64,000 bases of DNA from CAZOOA01 sp964581355 (GTDB lineage: Bacteria > Bacillota > Dethiobacteria > DTU022 > UBA8154). The notes below the pieces were generated by a model. The model ran no database searches, was not told the origin of the DNA, and saw nothing but the letters and a program-made list of their open reading frames with translations. The DNA is taken from the NCBI GenBank assembly GCA_964581355.1, contig CAZOOA010000005.1, forward strand, positions 1-64,000, written 5' to 3'. The position numbers were made by a program, and so were the translations under genes. Below are positions 35,233 through 44,588 of the stretch, in pieces; the first letter of the stretch is position 1; each line of letters begins with the position of its first letter.

Positions 35233-35907
35233 TTGAGAGCATTTCATGTCTTGGACGAGATTTTCTGTGTTGGCGGTAGTGAACAGTCGGCCCCCGAGGA
35301 TGGGAGTGTCTATTTGGTGCAGGGCCCGGACGAGTTATGGCTTATTGACAGCGGTTGCGGCAATTCTGTGGACGCCATCATAGAGAATATTCAGGGATTG
35401 GGGTTTGACCCTTCCCGGATCAGTAAAATTATTGCAACGCACTGCCATATTGACCACTGTGGCGGTTTGGCTGAACTGCAAAAACGTTTTAATCCCGAAA
35501 TTATAGCTCACGCTGGAGACGTAGATGCTCTCGAAGGTCGGGCCCCTGAAAAAGTTGCGGCGGAGTTTTACGGGATTGACTATCATCCTGTCCGGGTGTC
35601 TACCGTGCTCCGCGAGGCGCGTGCGAGCTTGAGCCTGGGCAGCCAGGAACTCGTTTTGCAGCATGTCCCCGGGCATACTCCAGGGAGTATCGTTGTCTGG
35701 GGGGATTTTCCTGGAGGAAGGGTGTTGTTTGGCCAGGATTTGCACGGTCCACTGCACCCTAACTGGGGTTCGGACAGGCAGGCCTGGAAAAAATCTCTGG
35801 AGCAGCTCTTAAAGCTTGATGCCGATGTATTGGCTGAGGGGCATTTTGGAGTAATATCCCCTGCAGAAAATGTAAAGCTGTTTATCAAACGCTTCCTGTA
35901 TTCATAA
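35233..35907 (+). CDS. MBL-fold metallo-hydrolase
   Basis: The 224-residue protein is a metallo-beta-lactamase-fold hydrolase with the metal-binding motif THCHIDHCGG (about residues 73-82), a further His in HVPGHTPGS, the bridging Asp in FGQDLHGP and a final His in EGHFG. Substrates in this family range from glyoxalase-type thioesters to lactones and nucleotides, and cannot be told here. The TTG start has an AAGGAG site 10 nt upstream. A CCCGGGCC hairpin follows the gene. Confidence 0.88.
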   Translation: MRAFHVLDEIFCVGGSEQSAPEDGSVYLVQGPDELWLIDSGCGNSVDAIIENIQGLGFDPSRISKIIATHCHIDHCGGLAELQKRFNPEIIAHAGDVDALEGRAPEKVAAEFYGIDYHPVRVSTVLREARASLSLGSQELVLQHVPGHTPGSIVVWGDFPGGRVLFGQDLHGPLHPNWGSDRQAWKKSLEQLLKLDADVLAEGHFGVISPAENVKLFIKRFLYS

Positions 35908-35916
35908 ATAAATCTA

Positions 35917-35938
35917 CCCGGGCCTTCGCTGGCCCGGG
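35917..35938 (+). terminator. GC-rich hairpin after the MBL hydrolase gene
   Basis: CCCGGGCC and GGCCCGGG form a perfect 8-bp stem with loop TTCGCT. No U-run follows, so it may be a weak terminator or an mRNA-stabilising structure before the CoA-transferase genes. Confidence 0.4.
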
Positions 35939-35963
35939 CAAAAAATGAAAAGGAAGGAAAAAG

Positions 35964-36767
35964 ATGAGTAAAAAAAATATGGACGTAACAGGACTGAAAA
36001 GTGTGTTTAAGGACGGGTTAACTGTGGCATTGGGAGGCCAGTCTGTTACCATGAACCCGGTCCAGCTCATTTGTCAGGTCTTAAAAGACGGGTTTAAGGA
36101 TCTTCACCTGGTTGCCTCCCCTGTGGGTGGCTTTGGGGCGGATTTGATGATCGGTGCAGGTGCAGTAAAATCTATTGAATTTGCTCAAATGGGCTTGTGG
36201 GAGTACGGCCTTGCTCCCAACCTGCGGCGTTACTCCCAGGAAGGACGAATTACCTGCGTGGAGCATACCTGACCCAGCCTTTTGGCCGGGCTCCAGGCTG
36301 GAGCCATGGGATTGCCCTTTATGCCTGTGCGTGGAATCATTGGAACGGATTACTTGAAAATACGCTCGGATTTTAAAGTCCTGGACAACCCTTACGGGGA
36401 CGACCAGGTTGTTGTCGTGCCGGCCATAGAGCCAGATATTGCTTTGATCCATGCCAAGAAAGCGGATCTGTCGGGCAATGTCCTGGTAGATCGCTTTGAA
36501 AATGACCCCCTTTTGGCCCGCGCTTCCAAAAATGTTTTTGTTTCCTGTGAAGAAATGGTACAGAATGTCTATGATGATTTTACTGTAGAAGATATCGTGA
36601 TCCCTTCTATCTACATTGACGGAATTATTCCTCTTCCCGGGGGTGCCAGGCCGACCCAATGCCATGGGTATTATGATTTTGATGGTGAAACCATCAAAAA
36701 GTATATCAAAGCTTCCAAGGATGAATCCGCACTGCAGGGTTTCCTGAACGAGTTTGTGGGTCAATAA
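35964..36767 (+). CDS. CoA-transferase subunit A with in-frame TGA (selenoprotein candidate or disrupted gene)
   Basis: The reading frame encodes a CoA-transferase family I alpha subunit of 267 residues if the TGA at 36270-36272 (codon 103) is read through. Family features lie on both sides: VALGGQSVTMNP, GGFGADLMIGAGAVKS before, and AGAMGLPFMPVRGIIGTDY with HAKKADLSGNV after. The frame is otherwise open with no other stop. A hairpin follows the TGA (GGCTCC, loop AGGCT, GGAGCC, 36289-36305), as in bacterial SECIS elements. Without recoding, two fragments of 102 and about 160 residues result. The intact B subunit gene follows after 30 nt. Confidence 0.8.
36289..36305 (+). promoter_or_regulatory. 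SECIS-like hairpin after the in-frame TGA
   Basis: GGCTCC and GGAGCC form a perfect 6-bp stem with the 5-nt loop AGGCT, whose second base is G. The loop begins 22 nt after the TGA at 36270-36272. These values fall within the loose bacterial SECIS pattern as I recall it (loop 3-14 nt, G in the first two loop positions, spacing 16-37 nt). An alternative stem CCAGCCT/AGGCTGG (36274-36301) competes. Confidence 0.4.
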
Positions 36768-36797
36768 GCAAACAAGTCTTTTAAGGAGGACATTAAT

Positions 36798-37532
36798 ATG
36801 TCAGCTACTTATACAATGGAAGAACTGATGGCGACTGCAATCTCCCGGGAAATCAAAGATGGAGAAGTTGTAGCCGTGGGGACTTTATCTCCTGCTCCTG
36901 CTGCCGGTGCCATCCTGGCAAAGTTAAGCCACGCCCCAAATGCGGAACTGGCCGTTTGGATGGTCCGGGAGTACTGGCCGTTTACCGAGGGGATTAAGGA
37001 GTTTTTTGACCTGGCCCAGAAGGGGGCCGTGGACCTGTTTTTCCTGGGCGGGGCACAAATTGATCAGCACGGAAACACCAACCTGCATGTTCTGGGTGAT
37101 TACTACCAGCCTAAGGTGAGGCTGCCCGGCGGAGCAGGCACTGGGACGCTGTATTATACGGTGCCCCGGGTGATGCTGTTTAAAGCAGATCACAATACCC
37201 GTTCTTTTGTGGAGAAAGTAGATTTTGTGACCGGTGCCGGGAAATCTCCCCCGGAAGTTATGCGCAGGGGGCATGCCGAAAAGTGTATTACTCCCCTATG
37301 TGTCTTTTCTTATGACAAAAAACAAGAGCGGCTGGAGCTGGATTCTATCCACCCCGGCATTGAACTGCAGCAGGTAATTGACAACACAGGCTTTCCTTTG
37401 CATAACCTGGAAAATATTCCAGTTACCAGGGAGCCGTCGCCGGATGAACTCCGCTTGTTAAGGAATGAGGTGAAAAACAAGCTGCAGGCTGCCTATCCTC
37501 ATTTTGTCAAGTCTGCATTTGCTTCCAGTTAA
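36798..37532 (+). CDS. CoA-transferase subunit B
   Basis: The 244-residue protein is the beta subunit of a two-subunit CoA-transferase, with DGEVVAVGTLSPAPAAGA, FFLGGAQIDQHGNTN and KVRLPGGAGTGTL typical of the fold. I do not see the SENG-type motif that carries the catalytic Glu in classical enzymes; the matching region reads MVREYWPFTEG. It may act as a hydrolase-like member, as known for IpdAB-type proteins, or use another Glu. The ATG has an AAGGAGG ribosome site. It pairs with the TGA-containing A subunit upstream. Confidence 0.85.
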   Translation: MSATYTMEELMATAISREIKDGEVVAVGTLSPAPAAGAILAKLSHAPNAELAVWMVREYWPFTEGIKEFFDLAQKGAVDLFFLGGAQIDQHGNTNLHVLGDYYQPKVRLPGGAGTGTLYYTVPRVMLFKADHNTRSFVEKVDFVTGAGKSPPEVMRRGHAEKCITPLCVFSYDKKQERLELDSIHPGIELQQVIDNTGFPLHNLENIPVTREPSPDELRLLRNEVKNKLQAAYPHFVKSAFASS

Positions 37533-37581
37533 CAATATATGGAATTAATGGCTTAGTGATATACCAAGGAGGCGAATAGAA

Positions 37582-38547
37582 GTGATTACCCGTGCAGAAA
37601 AGTTTTGCGGTGCGCTTTTGGGGACACATGTTGGAGATGCCCTGGGAATGCCGCTGGAGGGGGCTTCTGCTGCTGCCATTAAGAAAAACTATGGACAGGT
37701 TCGTGAGATGCTGGATGCCCGGTTAGGTGCCGGGACATATACTGATGATACAGAAATGATGATCGCGTTGGCAGAGAGCCTGGTCCGCAGCCAGGGGATG
37801 AACGGGGCAGACCTGGCCCATTCTTTCCTGGAAAACTTTAACCCGCTGCGCGGTTACGGAGCGGGGAGTCGCAAAGCCATGGAACTGCTCCGTGCGGGAA
37901 TCAGCTGGAAAGAAGCAGGGAAAAGAATCTTTGAAGGTGGTTCCTACGGTAATGGAGCTGCCATGCGCATAGCACCATTGGGTTGTCTCTATTGTCATGA
38001 TCCCCGGGAACTCCAAGAGGCTGCACGAGTTTCTTGTTTAGTGACGCATGCCCATCCCTGGGGGCAGGAAGGGGCCTTGCTTCAGGCTTATTCTGTGGCC
38101 CTGGCGGTAAACGCGGATCCCGCCCGGGGGCTGGAAAGGGGTCAGTTCCTGGATTCCCTGGAAAACCTGTTGGAACCGGACTCTCCCTTCCTGGAAAAAA
38201 CTGCAGTGATGCGGAAGCTTTTGGACCAGGACATGCAGTTGGAAGACGTAGCAAATGTTCTGGGAAATGACAGCCGGGCGCTCACCTCAGTGCCTGCAGC
38301 GATTTTCTCCTTTCTCCGGAACTGCCAGGACTTCGAAGAGACCGTGGTTTATGCGGTAGGAATCGGTGGGGATACGGATACCATCGCTGCCATGGCCGGG
38401 GCTATGGCCGGTGCCTTTCATGGTAAAGGGGCAATTCCCGGGCGTTGGCTTGATTCCCTGGAGAGAGGGGAAAAAGGCGCGGATTATATTGAGCAGCTGG
38501 CCCTTAATCTTTATGAATTACACCAGGAATTTAATCCGGGCTCATAG
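37582..38547 (+). CDS. ADP-ribosylglycohydrolase family protein
   Basis: The 321-residue protein belongs to the DraG/ARH family, which removes ADP-ribose from proteins or hydrolyses related glycosides with two magnesium ions. Metal-binding motifs are visible: GDALGMPLEG near the start, TYTDDTEMMIALAE (about residues 52-65) and GGDTDTIAAMAGAMAGA near the C-terminus. The GTG start has an AAGGAGG site 9 nt upstream. No nitrogenase or ADP-ribosyltransferase gene is near, so the target is unknown. Confidence 0.9.
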   Translation: MITRAEKFCGALLGTHVGDALGMPLEGASAAAIKKNYGQVREMLDARLGAGTYTDDTEMMIALAESLVRSQGMNGADLAHSFLENFNPLRGYGAGSRKAMELLRAGISWKEAGKRIFEGGSYGNGAAMRIAPLGCLYCHDPRELQEAARVSCLVTHAHPWGQEGALLQAYSVALAVNADPARGLERGQFLDSLENLLEPDSPFLEKTAVMRKLLDQDMQLEDVANVLGNDSRALTSVPAAIFSFLRNCQDFEETVVYAVGIGGDTDTIAAMAGAMAGAFHGKGAIPGRWLDSLERGEKGADYIEQLALNLYELHQEFNPGS

Positions 38548-38573
38548 ACATGCCGTCAGCCTTATAGTATAAT
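38545..38573 (+). promoter_or_regulatory. Candidate promoter for cimA
   Basis: TAGACA (38545-38550) and the perfect TATAAT (38568-38573) have a 17-nt spacer. The -35 box overlaps the stop codon of the ADP-ribosylglycohydrolase gene, so cimA likely has its own transcript. Confidence 0.65.
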
Positions 38574-38621
38574 GATTCTTACTTACTTAAGTACAGGAAA
38601 TGTTGGAGGCGGGTAGCGATT

Positions 38622-40259
38622 ATGAGTAAAGTTTTTGTGTACGATACGACCCTGCGAGACGGCGCACAAAGGGAAGGAATCTCTTTTTCTGTCAATGACA
38701 AGATCCAGATAGTAAAACTATTGGATGAGCTCGGAATTCATTACATCGAAGGCGGATGGCCCGGTTCAAACCCCAAAGATATGGAATTTTTCCGTCGTCT
38801 GAAAGACATCCCTTTAAAAAATGCCTGTATAGCGGCCTTTGGCAGCACCCGGCACGCTCATATTAACGCGGAAGCCGATGCCAATGTCAGAGCGCTGCTG
38901 GAAGCCAGCACACCGGTAATCACTGTGGTGGGGAAAAGCTGGGATTTTCATGTTGAACATGCTTTAAATACCACCCTGGAAGAAAACCTCTCCATGATTT
39001 CCGACACCATTGGGTTCCTAAAGGGTAAACAACGGGAAGTCTTTTTCGATGCGGAACATTTTTTTGACGGCTACAAAAACAACCCGGCCTATGCCATGGA
39101 TACAATCCGTGCCGCGGCAGAAAGCGGGGTGGATACCGTTGTTTTATGTGATACGAACGGTGGGACATTGCCTGGCGAGATCCAGTCGATTATTTCTGAA
39201 GTGAAAAAAGAACTGGATGTGCCTTTAGGTATCCACGCTCATAATGATACCGGTATGGCCGTCGCCAACTCTATCCTGGCTTTGCAGAGCGGGGCAGCCC
39301 ATGTCCAGGGGACGATCAATGGATACGGGGAGCGGAGCGGGAATGCGGATCTCTGTACTATCATTCCCAACCTTCAGCTTAAGCTGAAGATGGATCTGTT
39401 GGAACCTGAACAGCTGAAACAGCTGACCCGTGTTTCCAAAGTGGTGGCAGAATTGGCGAACATGATTCCCCAGGACAACCAGCCGTACGTGGGCCGCAAT
39501 GCTTTTACCCATAAAGGCGGTATCCATGTGGATGCCATGGTCAAGCATGTACGGACCTATGAACATGCCAACCCTGAGGCCATCGGCAACAAGAGAAGAG
39601 TTCTTGTATCGGAACTTTCGGGAAAGAGCAACATCCTGCTCAAGGTCAAGGAAAACCGTAGCCAACTGCTTAAACAGCACCCCGAGGCCAAAGAGGTTTT
39701 ACAGGTCTTGAAGGAGATGGAACACCAGGGCTACCAATTTGAAGGGGCCGAGGGTTCTTTTGAGCTGCTGATCTGGAAAACCTTGAAAGCATACCAGCCC
39801 TTGTTTAAATTAGAAGGCTTCCGGGTGATTGTAGACAAGCAGCGCAGGGAAGACGATCTCTACGTGGAGGCGACCATTAAAATCCGGGTAGGGGACCAGC
39901 TGGTTCATACTGCAGCAGAGGGGAATGGACCCGTAAACGCTATGGACACAGCATTGCGCAAAGCCCTGGAAGAATTTTACCCGGAATTGAAAGACATAAA
40001 ACTGACTGACTACAAGGTGCGTGTGCTGGATGGAACAGACGGTACGGCCGCCAAGGTCAGGGTATTAATAATTTCACGCAACGGCAACAAAAGGTGGGGG
40101 ACTGTCGGTGTCTCAGAAAACATCATTGAAGCCAGCTGGATTGCCCTGGTTGACAGTATTGAGTATGGTTTGCTTTGCCAGGACAGTCCTTCAGTAAGCC
40201 ACTTGAAAAAAGCCCTTAAGGAGCTGGCCTGGGTCGAAGAAAACGCTATTAATTGCTAA
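38622..40259 (+). CDS. cimA: (R)-citramalate synthase
   Basis: CimA condenses pyruvate and acetyl-CoA to citramalate, the threonine-independent entry to isoleucine. The 545-residue protein starts [20 protein letters not shown], has the catalytic barrel with [15 protein letters not shown] (metal-binding His pair) and [12 protein letters not shown], and a C-terminal LeuA-type regulatory domain (about residues 400-540) for feedback control. The pattern [13 protein letters not shown] is typical of the long clostridial CimA rather than isopropylmalate synthase. The ATG has a GGAGG site. Confidence 0.92.
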   Translation: MSKVFVYDTTLRDGAQREGISFSVNDKIQIVKLLDELGIHYIEGGWPGSNPKDMEFFRRLKDIPLKNACIAAFGSTRHAHINAEADANVRALLEASTPVITVVGKSWDFHVEHALNTTLEENLSMISDTIGFLKGKQREVFFDAEHFFDGYKNNPAYAMDTIRAAAESGVDTVVLCDTNGGTLPGEIQSIISEVKKELDVPLGIHAHNDTGMAVANSILALQSGAAHVQGTINGYGERSGNADLCTIIPNLQLKLKMDLLEPEQLKQLTRVSKVVAELANMIPQDNQPYVGRNAFTHKGGIHVDAMVKHVRTYEHANPEAIGNKRRVLVSELSGKSNILLKVKENRSQLLKQHPEAKEVLQVLKEMEHQGYQFEGAEGSFELLIWKTLKAYQPLFKLEGFRVIVDKQRREDDLYVEATIKIRVGDQLVHTAAEGNGPVNAMDTALRKALEEFYPELKDIKLTDYKVRVLDGTDGTAAKVRVLIISRNGNKRWGTVGVSENIIEASWIALVDSIEYGLLCQDSPSVSHLKKALKELAWVEENAINC

Positions 40260-40287
40260 CCAAATAAATTAAGTGGGAGTGGTCTCA

Positions 40288-41385
40288 TTGCAAAAACCGT
40301 TGGATTTTCTATATGGAACCGTGACAGGGATCGGGAGCATGCCCGATGAAGATGCCAGTTCAGCCCTGGAATTAATCAAAAATACCATCAGTGTAGGACC
40401 TCACTGGCCCCAGCTTCCCAAGCGTGGGCGCCAGGAGAGCTTTATCCGGCAGTATCTTACTCCCCTGGTTCGCCTGGGGCTTATTGACATCGAATCAGGA
40501 GACTCCCCGGTCTTTCAGGACGATTCCGGGGATTGGCTGGAAAACATGGAACAATTTTACCAATACTTTTTGAATTTTGAAGAAGGGGGAAACTTGAAAG
40601 AAGAGGCTCTTTCTTTTTTTGCTTTCCCAAAAGAAGCAGCATCGGGTTTCCACCTGTTTCTGCAGCAGGAATGGGAAAAAATGTCGCCTGTGCCATCCTT
40701 CGTTAAAGGGCACATCAGCGGTCCGTTGACAGTGGGTCTGCAGTTGTTTGCCCATGATCAGTCAACCTCTTTTTACCGGGAAGACCTGCGGGACATCTTG
40801 ACAAAAACTCTCTCCTTGATTGCCGCGTACCAGGTCCGGGAAATGAAGAAATCTTCAGTGCCTGTACTCATTTTTATCGACGAGCCGGGCCTGTTGACTT
40901 TTGGCCAATCGACGTATGTTTCTTTATCCCGTGATGATATCTCTGCAAGCTTACGCCAGGTAGTCGACGGAATAACCAGGGCTGGCGGTTATGCCGGGAC
41001 ACATTGCTGTTCCGGTGTGGACTGGTCTATTTTATTTGAACTGCCGCTGCAGGTGGTCAACTTCGATGCGTACGGCTTTTTTGATTCAATGCTGGTTTAT
41101 ACCCGGGAGCTGGATAGATTCCTGGCCAATGGGGGATGCTTATCCTGGGGTATTGTCCCCACCACTGAAGATGTGGAAAAAGAAGATGTGAACTCCTTGA
41201 AAGCAAGATTCTTTGAAGGAGTCGAACGCCTTAGCAGTCAAGGGGTGAACAAAGAACGGCTGTTAAAGCAATATATGATTACTCCCAGCTGCGGCGCCGG
41301 CACATTAACCAGGGAACAAACAGAAAATGTATACCAGTTAACCGGCCAATTAAACCAGGCCATCAAAGCAGAATTACCCGGTTAA
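40288..41385 (+). CDS. UROD/MetE-like superfamily protein
   Basis: The 365-residue protein has the fold of cobalamin-independent methionine synthase and uroporphyrinogen decarboxylase. It shows GTVTGIGSMP at the start, FIDEPGL in the middle, and zinc-ligand-like HCCSG (about residue 235) and TPSCGAGTL near the end, so it may transfer methyl groups. It is about half the length of MetE and lacks its N-terminal domain. The TTG at 40288 follows a GGGAGTGG site; a GTG at 40273 lies too early. The methyl donor and acceptor are unknown. Confidence 0.8.
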   Translation: MQKPLDFLYGTVTGIGSMPDEDASSALELIKNTISVGPHWPQLPKRGRQESFIRQYLTPLVRLGLIDIESGDSPVFQDDSGDWLENMEQFYQYFLNFEEGGNLKEEALSFFAFPKEAASGFHLFLQQEWEKMSPVPSFVKGHISGPLTVGLQLFAHDQSTSFYREDLRDILTKTLSLIAAYQVREMKKSSVPVLIFIDEPGLLTFGQSTYVSLSRDDISASLRQVVDGITRAGGYAGTHCCSGVDWSILFELPLQVVNFDAYGFFDSMLVYTRELDRFLANGGCLSWGIVPTTEDVEKEDVNSLKARFFEGVERLSSQGVNKERLLKQYMITPSCGAGTLTREQTENVYQLTGQLNQAIKAELPG

Positions 41386-41454
41386 ATCAGTTTAAGAACG
41401 GTTCGTTTTAAGCGAAGCTTTGAGGACGGAAGACGTTAAAGGGAGGTTTACCAG

Positions 41455-42504
41455 TTGGGATTGCGTTCACTGCTTAAGGAAATAACCCAGAAAGACGGGG
41501 TGTCAGGATTTGAACAGGAGCTGGCAAAAACAATAAGCCAGCATTTTGCCTCCCTGGTGGATGATACCAGGACAGATAACCTGGGGAACTTGATCATGTT
41601 GAAAAAAGGCAGCAAAGGCTTTCCCCGGGTGATTTTATGTGCTCATATGGATGAAATCGGATTAATTGTAACCAAAATGGAAAAAGGCGGTTTTTTACGT
41701 TTTACTTCGCTTGGTGGTTTTGATGTCCGTACTCTGCCCGGCCAGAAAGTTACTGTTTATGGCCGGGAAACCTTTGAAGGTATCATCGGCTTTAACCCGC
41801 CTCACCTGCAAACAAGCCAGGAAAGAAACAAAAGTCCCCAAATGGACACCCTGTTTATTGATACCGGTTTGCCCGAGGAAGAGGTGGAAAAGTCCATTCC
41901 AATAGGCTCTGTGGCGGCAATACAACGGAGCTTTTTAGATCTCATGCATCAGACAAGTGCCGGGAAGGCATTCGACGACCGTGCCGGCGTGGCTGTGCTC
42001 TGGCAATGTGCCGGGGAATTGAACAAGCTCGTCCACGAGGCGGATGTCTATCTCGTTGCCACAGTCCAGGAAGAAGTGGGCGTGCGGGGGGCTGTTGTTT
42101 CTGCTTATGGCCTCTCCCCGGACCTGGGAGTCGCTGTAGATGTCTGCCACGGCAGTATTCCCGGGGCCAAGGAACACGAAGCTTCCGAGCTGGGAAAAGG
42201 TCCCGTGGTCACCGCCGGTCCCAATATCCACCCGGGTATTGCCGAGAGGCTGGCAGCAGTAGCCAAAGATTATCATCTCCCCTGCCAAAGGGATGTTTCC
42301 CCCGGACCTACGGGAACTGATGCCCGGGCTATCCAGGTCAGTATGGAGGGAATCCCTACCGGTCTGCTGTCCATTCCCCTGCGCTATATGCATACTTCGG
42401 TGGAGTTGGTCGACCTGGATGATGTAAAGTTGAGCGGAAGGCTTCTGGCTTATTTCACGGCCGGGCTGGATCAAACGATGGTGGAGGAACTGTCATGCTT
42501 ATAA
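41455..42504 (+). CDS. M42 family aminopeptidase (first of three)
   Basis: The 349-residue protein is an M42 (TET-type) metallo-aminopeptidase. Metal-site motifs are present: AHMDEIG, FDDRAGVAVL, TVQEEVGVRGA with the catalytic Glu, VAVDVCHG and RYMHTSVE. Such enzymes form self-compartmentalised dodecamers that trim peptides left by proteases. The TTG start has a GGGAGG site. It is the first of three tandem paralogues and overlaps the next by 10 nt. Confidence 0.93.
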   Translation: MGLRSLLKEITQKDGVSGFEQELAKTISQHFASLVDDTRTDNLGNLIMLKKGSKGFPRVILCAHMDEIGLIVTKMEKGGFLRFTSLGGFDVRTLPGQKVTVYGRETFEGIIGFNPPHLQTSQERNKSPQMDTLFIDTGLPEEEVEKSIPIGSVAAIQRSFLDLMHQTSAGKAFDDRAGVAVLWQCAGELNKLVHEADVYLVATVQEEVGVRGAVVSAYGLSPDLGVAVDVCHGSIPGAKEHEASELGKGPVVTAGPNIHPGIAERLAAVAKDYHLPCQRDVSPGPTGTDARAIQVSMEGIPTGLLSIPLRYMHTSVELVDLDDVKLSGRLLAYFTAGLDQTMVEELSCL

Positions 42505-43529
42505 AAGAGTTGTCTGACCTTCCCGGTGTCTCCGGGGACGAAAAAAAAGTCCGAGACTATATCCGGGAGCAGTTGGAACAAGAGAAAATAGAGCACTTTA
42601 CCGATTCCATGGGCAACCTGTACGCTGTAAAAAAAGGCAGAAAAAACAGCGGAAGAGAACATCAAATCATGCTGACCGCCCACATGGATGAAGTGGGATT
42701 GATGCTCGCTTCGGTGGAAAAAAGTGGTCACCTGCGGTTTTATACCGTGGGAGGCATCAATGAATGGTCTCTGGTCTCCAGGCCAGTAATAATTGGCAGG
42801 GATGAAGTGCCCGGTGTCATCGGGGCCAAGGCTGTGCACCTGCAGAAACCCGAAGAGCGCCGGAAGGCCCTGCAGGTGGACCAGCTGTATATTGATATCG
42901 GTGCCCGGAGTAAAGAGGATGCAGAGAAAAAAGTCAAAGTGGGTGATTATGTTTCCTTTGATGTGCAGGCAGGCAGCATGGCCCAGGGCCGAATGATTTC
43001 CGGTAAAGCCCTGGACAACAGGGCCGGCTGCGCAGCGCTGCTGGAGTTGCTGCAAAAAGAATATGAACAGGGCTTTACAGCAGTCTTTACCGTGCAGGAA
43101 GAGGTGGGGTTAAGGGGGGCCAGGGTGGCCGCCTACCGGGTAAACCCGGAGATTGCCCTGGTGCTGGAAACTACAACAGCTTCCGACCTGCCTGAGCTTA
43201 AGGAAAAAGACTTTGCCACGACAATGGGTAAAGGCCCCGCTTTTACTATCCGGGACGGCTCGGTAGTCTCCCATCCCCGGGTTCTGGAGCGGCTCATCCA
43301 GACAGCAGAGGAACAAAACCGTCCATACCAGTTTCGGCAGTATACCGGGAGTTTCACCGATGCAGGGATCATCTCGCAGTCCCGTGCCGGGGTAAAAGCC
43401 GGGGTGATCTCAACACCGTGCCGTTATATTCACACATCCGCTTCACTCCTGGACAAAAAAGACTGGGAGCATCTTGTAGAAATTGCTGCTGGTTTTGTAG
43501 GCTCAGTACATGAAAAGGGGTTGGAATAG
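42495..43529 (+). CDS. M42 family aminopeptidase (second of three)
   Basis: The 344-residue protein shows AHMDEVG, ALDNRAGCAAL, TVQEEVGLRGA and RYIHTSASL, so the metal site looks intact; the fourth ligand position reads LETTTASD (Glu in place of the Asp of the first and third copies), a known variant in the family. The ATG at 42495 lies inside the end of the first paralogue with a GTGGAGG site, giving translational coupling. Peptide preference may differ from its neighbours. Confidence 0.93.
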   Translation: MLIKELSDLPGVSGDEKKVRDYIREQLEQEKIEHFTDSMGNLYAVKKGRKNSGREHQIMLTAHMDEVGLMLASVEKSGHLRFYTVGGINEWSLVSRPVIIGRDEVPGVIGAKAVHLQKPEERRKALQVDQLYIDIGARSKEDAEKKVKVGDYVSFDVQAGSMAQGRMISGKALDNRAGCAALLELLQKEYEQGFTAVFTVQEEVGLRGARVAAYRVNPEIALVLETTTASDLPELKEKDFATTMGKGPAFTIRDGSVVSHPRVLERLIQTAEEQNRPYQFRQYTGSFTDAGIISQSRAGVKAGVISTPCRYIHTSASLLDKKDWEHLVEIAAGFVGSVHEKGLE

Positions 43530-43531
43530 TG

Positions 43532-44524
43532 ATGAAGGAATTAATAGAAACATTAACAGGCACTTTTGGGCCTGCTGGCGCTGAAAATACGATAAGTTCG
43601 GTGATCCTGGAAGAAATCAAGCCCTATGTGGACGATTATTTTACCGACAACCTGGGCAACCTGGTTGCTTCCAAAGGTGATCCGGGCCAGGCAAAGCTCC
43701 TGGTCGCCGCGCATATGGATGAGATCGGGCTGATGGTTACTTATATCGAAGAAAAGGGTTTTTTACGTTTTACCGGGATCGGCGGGATCAGGAACGAGCT
43801 GCTCCTGGGCAGCAGGTTGGTATTTGAAAACGGGACAACCGGTGTGATCGGCTTGGAGAAGTTAAAAGAAAAAAAAGACCCGGAACTAAGCGATTACTAC
43901 CTGGACATCGGGGCAAAAAATGCGGATGAAGCCAAAGAACGGGTCAAAATAGGCGATACAGCCTGTTTTCTGGCTCCTTTCGCCCTGCAAAACCGTCGTG
44001 TGATGGCAAAATCCCTGGACAACAGGGCTGGTTGTGCCGTATTGATCGAAACGATAAAAAATCTCCCCCGGGAACTCCCCATAGGCGTATATTTCGTTTT
44101 TACCGTGCAGGAAGAGTTGGGGTTAAGAGGAGCGAGGCCTGTATCCTACAGGCTTAAGCCAAACTATGGTCTGGCTGTTGATGTTACCCGGGTGGGCGAC
44201 ACACCGGAACCGGAATATAAAATGAATCTAGCCCTGGGGGAAGGTCCTGCGATTAAGGTCAAAGACTCTTCGGTAATCTGCCACCCCTTGATTATTGAGA
44301 AAATGACAACGGCAGCGGTAAACAATCGTATTCCTTACCAGTTTGAAGTCCTGGAGAGAGGGGGTACTGATGCCGGGGCCATCCATCTTTCCAGGGAAGG
44401 CGTTCCTTCGGGGGTGCTTTCGATCCCCTGCCGCTATATCCACAGTCCTTCCGAAATGGTTGACCTGGATGACATGGAGCATGCAGTCTCCCTGCTAAGC
44501 GCTCTCTTGCAGGAATCCTGGTAA
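43532..44524 (+). CDS. M42 family aminopeptidase (third of three)
   Basis: The 330-residue protein has AHMDEIG, SLDNRAGCAVL, TVQEELGLRGA, AVDVTRVGD and RYIHSPSEMVDLDDM, with all metal and catalytic positions kept. It starts 2 nt after the stop of the second copy; a GTG at 43529 is a possible alternative start. The three coupled genes could build a mixed dodecamer, as seen for some archaeal TET pairs, or separate particles of differing specificity. Confidence 0.93.
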   Translation: MKELIETLTGTFGPAGAENTISSVILEEIKPYVDDYFTDNLGNLVASKGDPGQAKLLVAAHMDEIGLMVTYIEEKGFLRFTGIGGIRNELLLGSRLVFENGTTGVIGLEKLKEKKDPELSDYYLDIGAKNADEAKERVKIGDTACFLAPFALQNRRVMAKSLDNRAGCAVLIETIKNLPRELPIGVYFVFTVQEELGLRGARPVSYRLKPNYGLAVDVTRVGDTPEPEYKMNLALGEGPAIKVKDSSVICHPLIIEKMTTAAVNNRIPYQFEVLERGGTDAGAIHLSREGVPSGVLSIPCRYIHSPSEMVDLDDMEHAVSLLSALLQESW

Positions 44525-44588
44525 CCCCAAAGAACCAGTGGCTTTTGAACCTGGAACTTTGAAGCAAGGTGCGTTCGACTGAACCATT

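Noticed and set aside
36282..36767. Separate gene for the second half of the CoA-transferase A subunit
   Set aside because: Its TTG start has no ribosome site, and it is in the same frame as the first half, so the two are parts of one reading frame interrupted by TGA.
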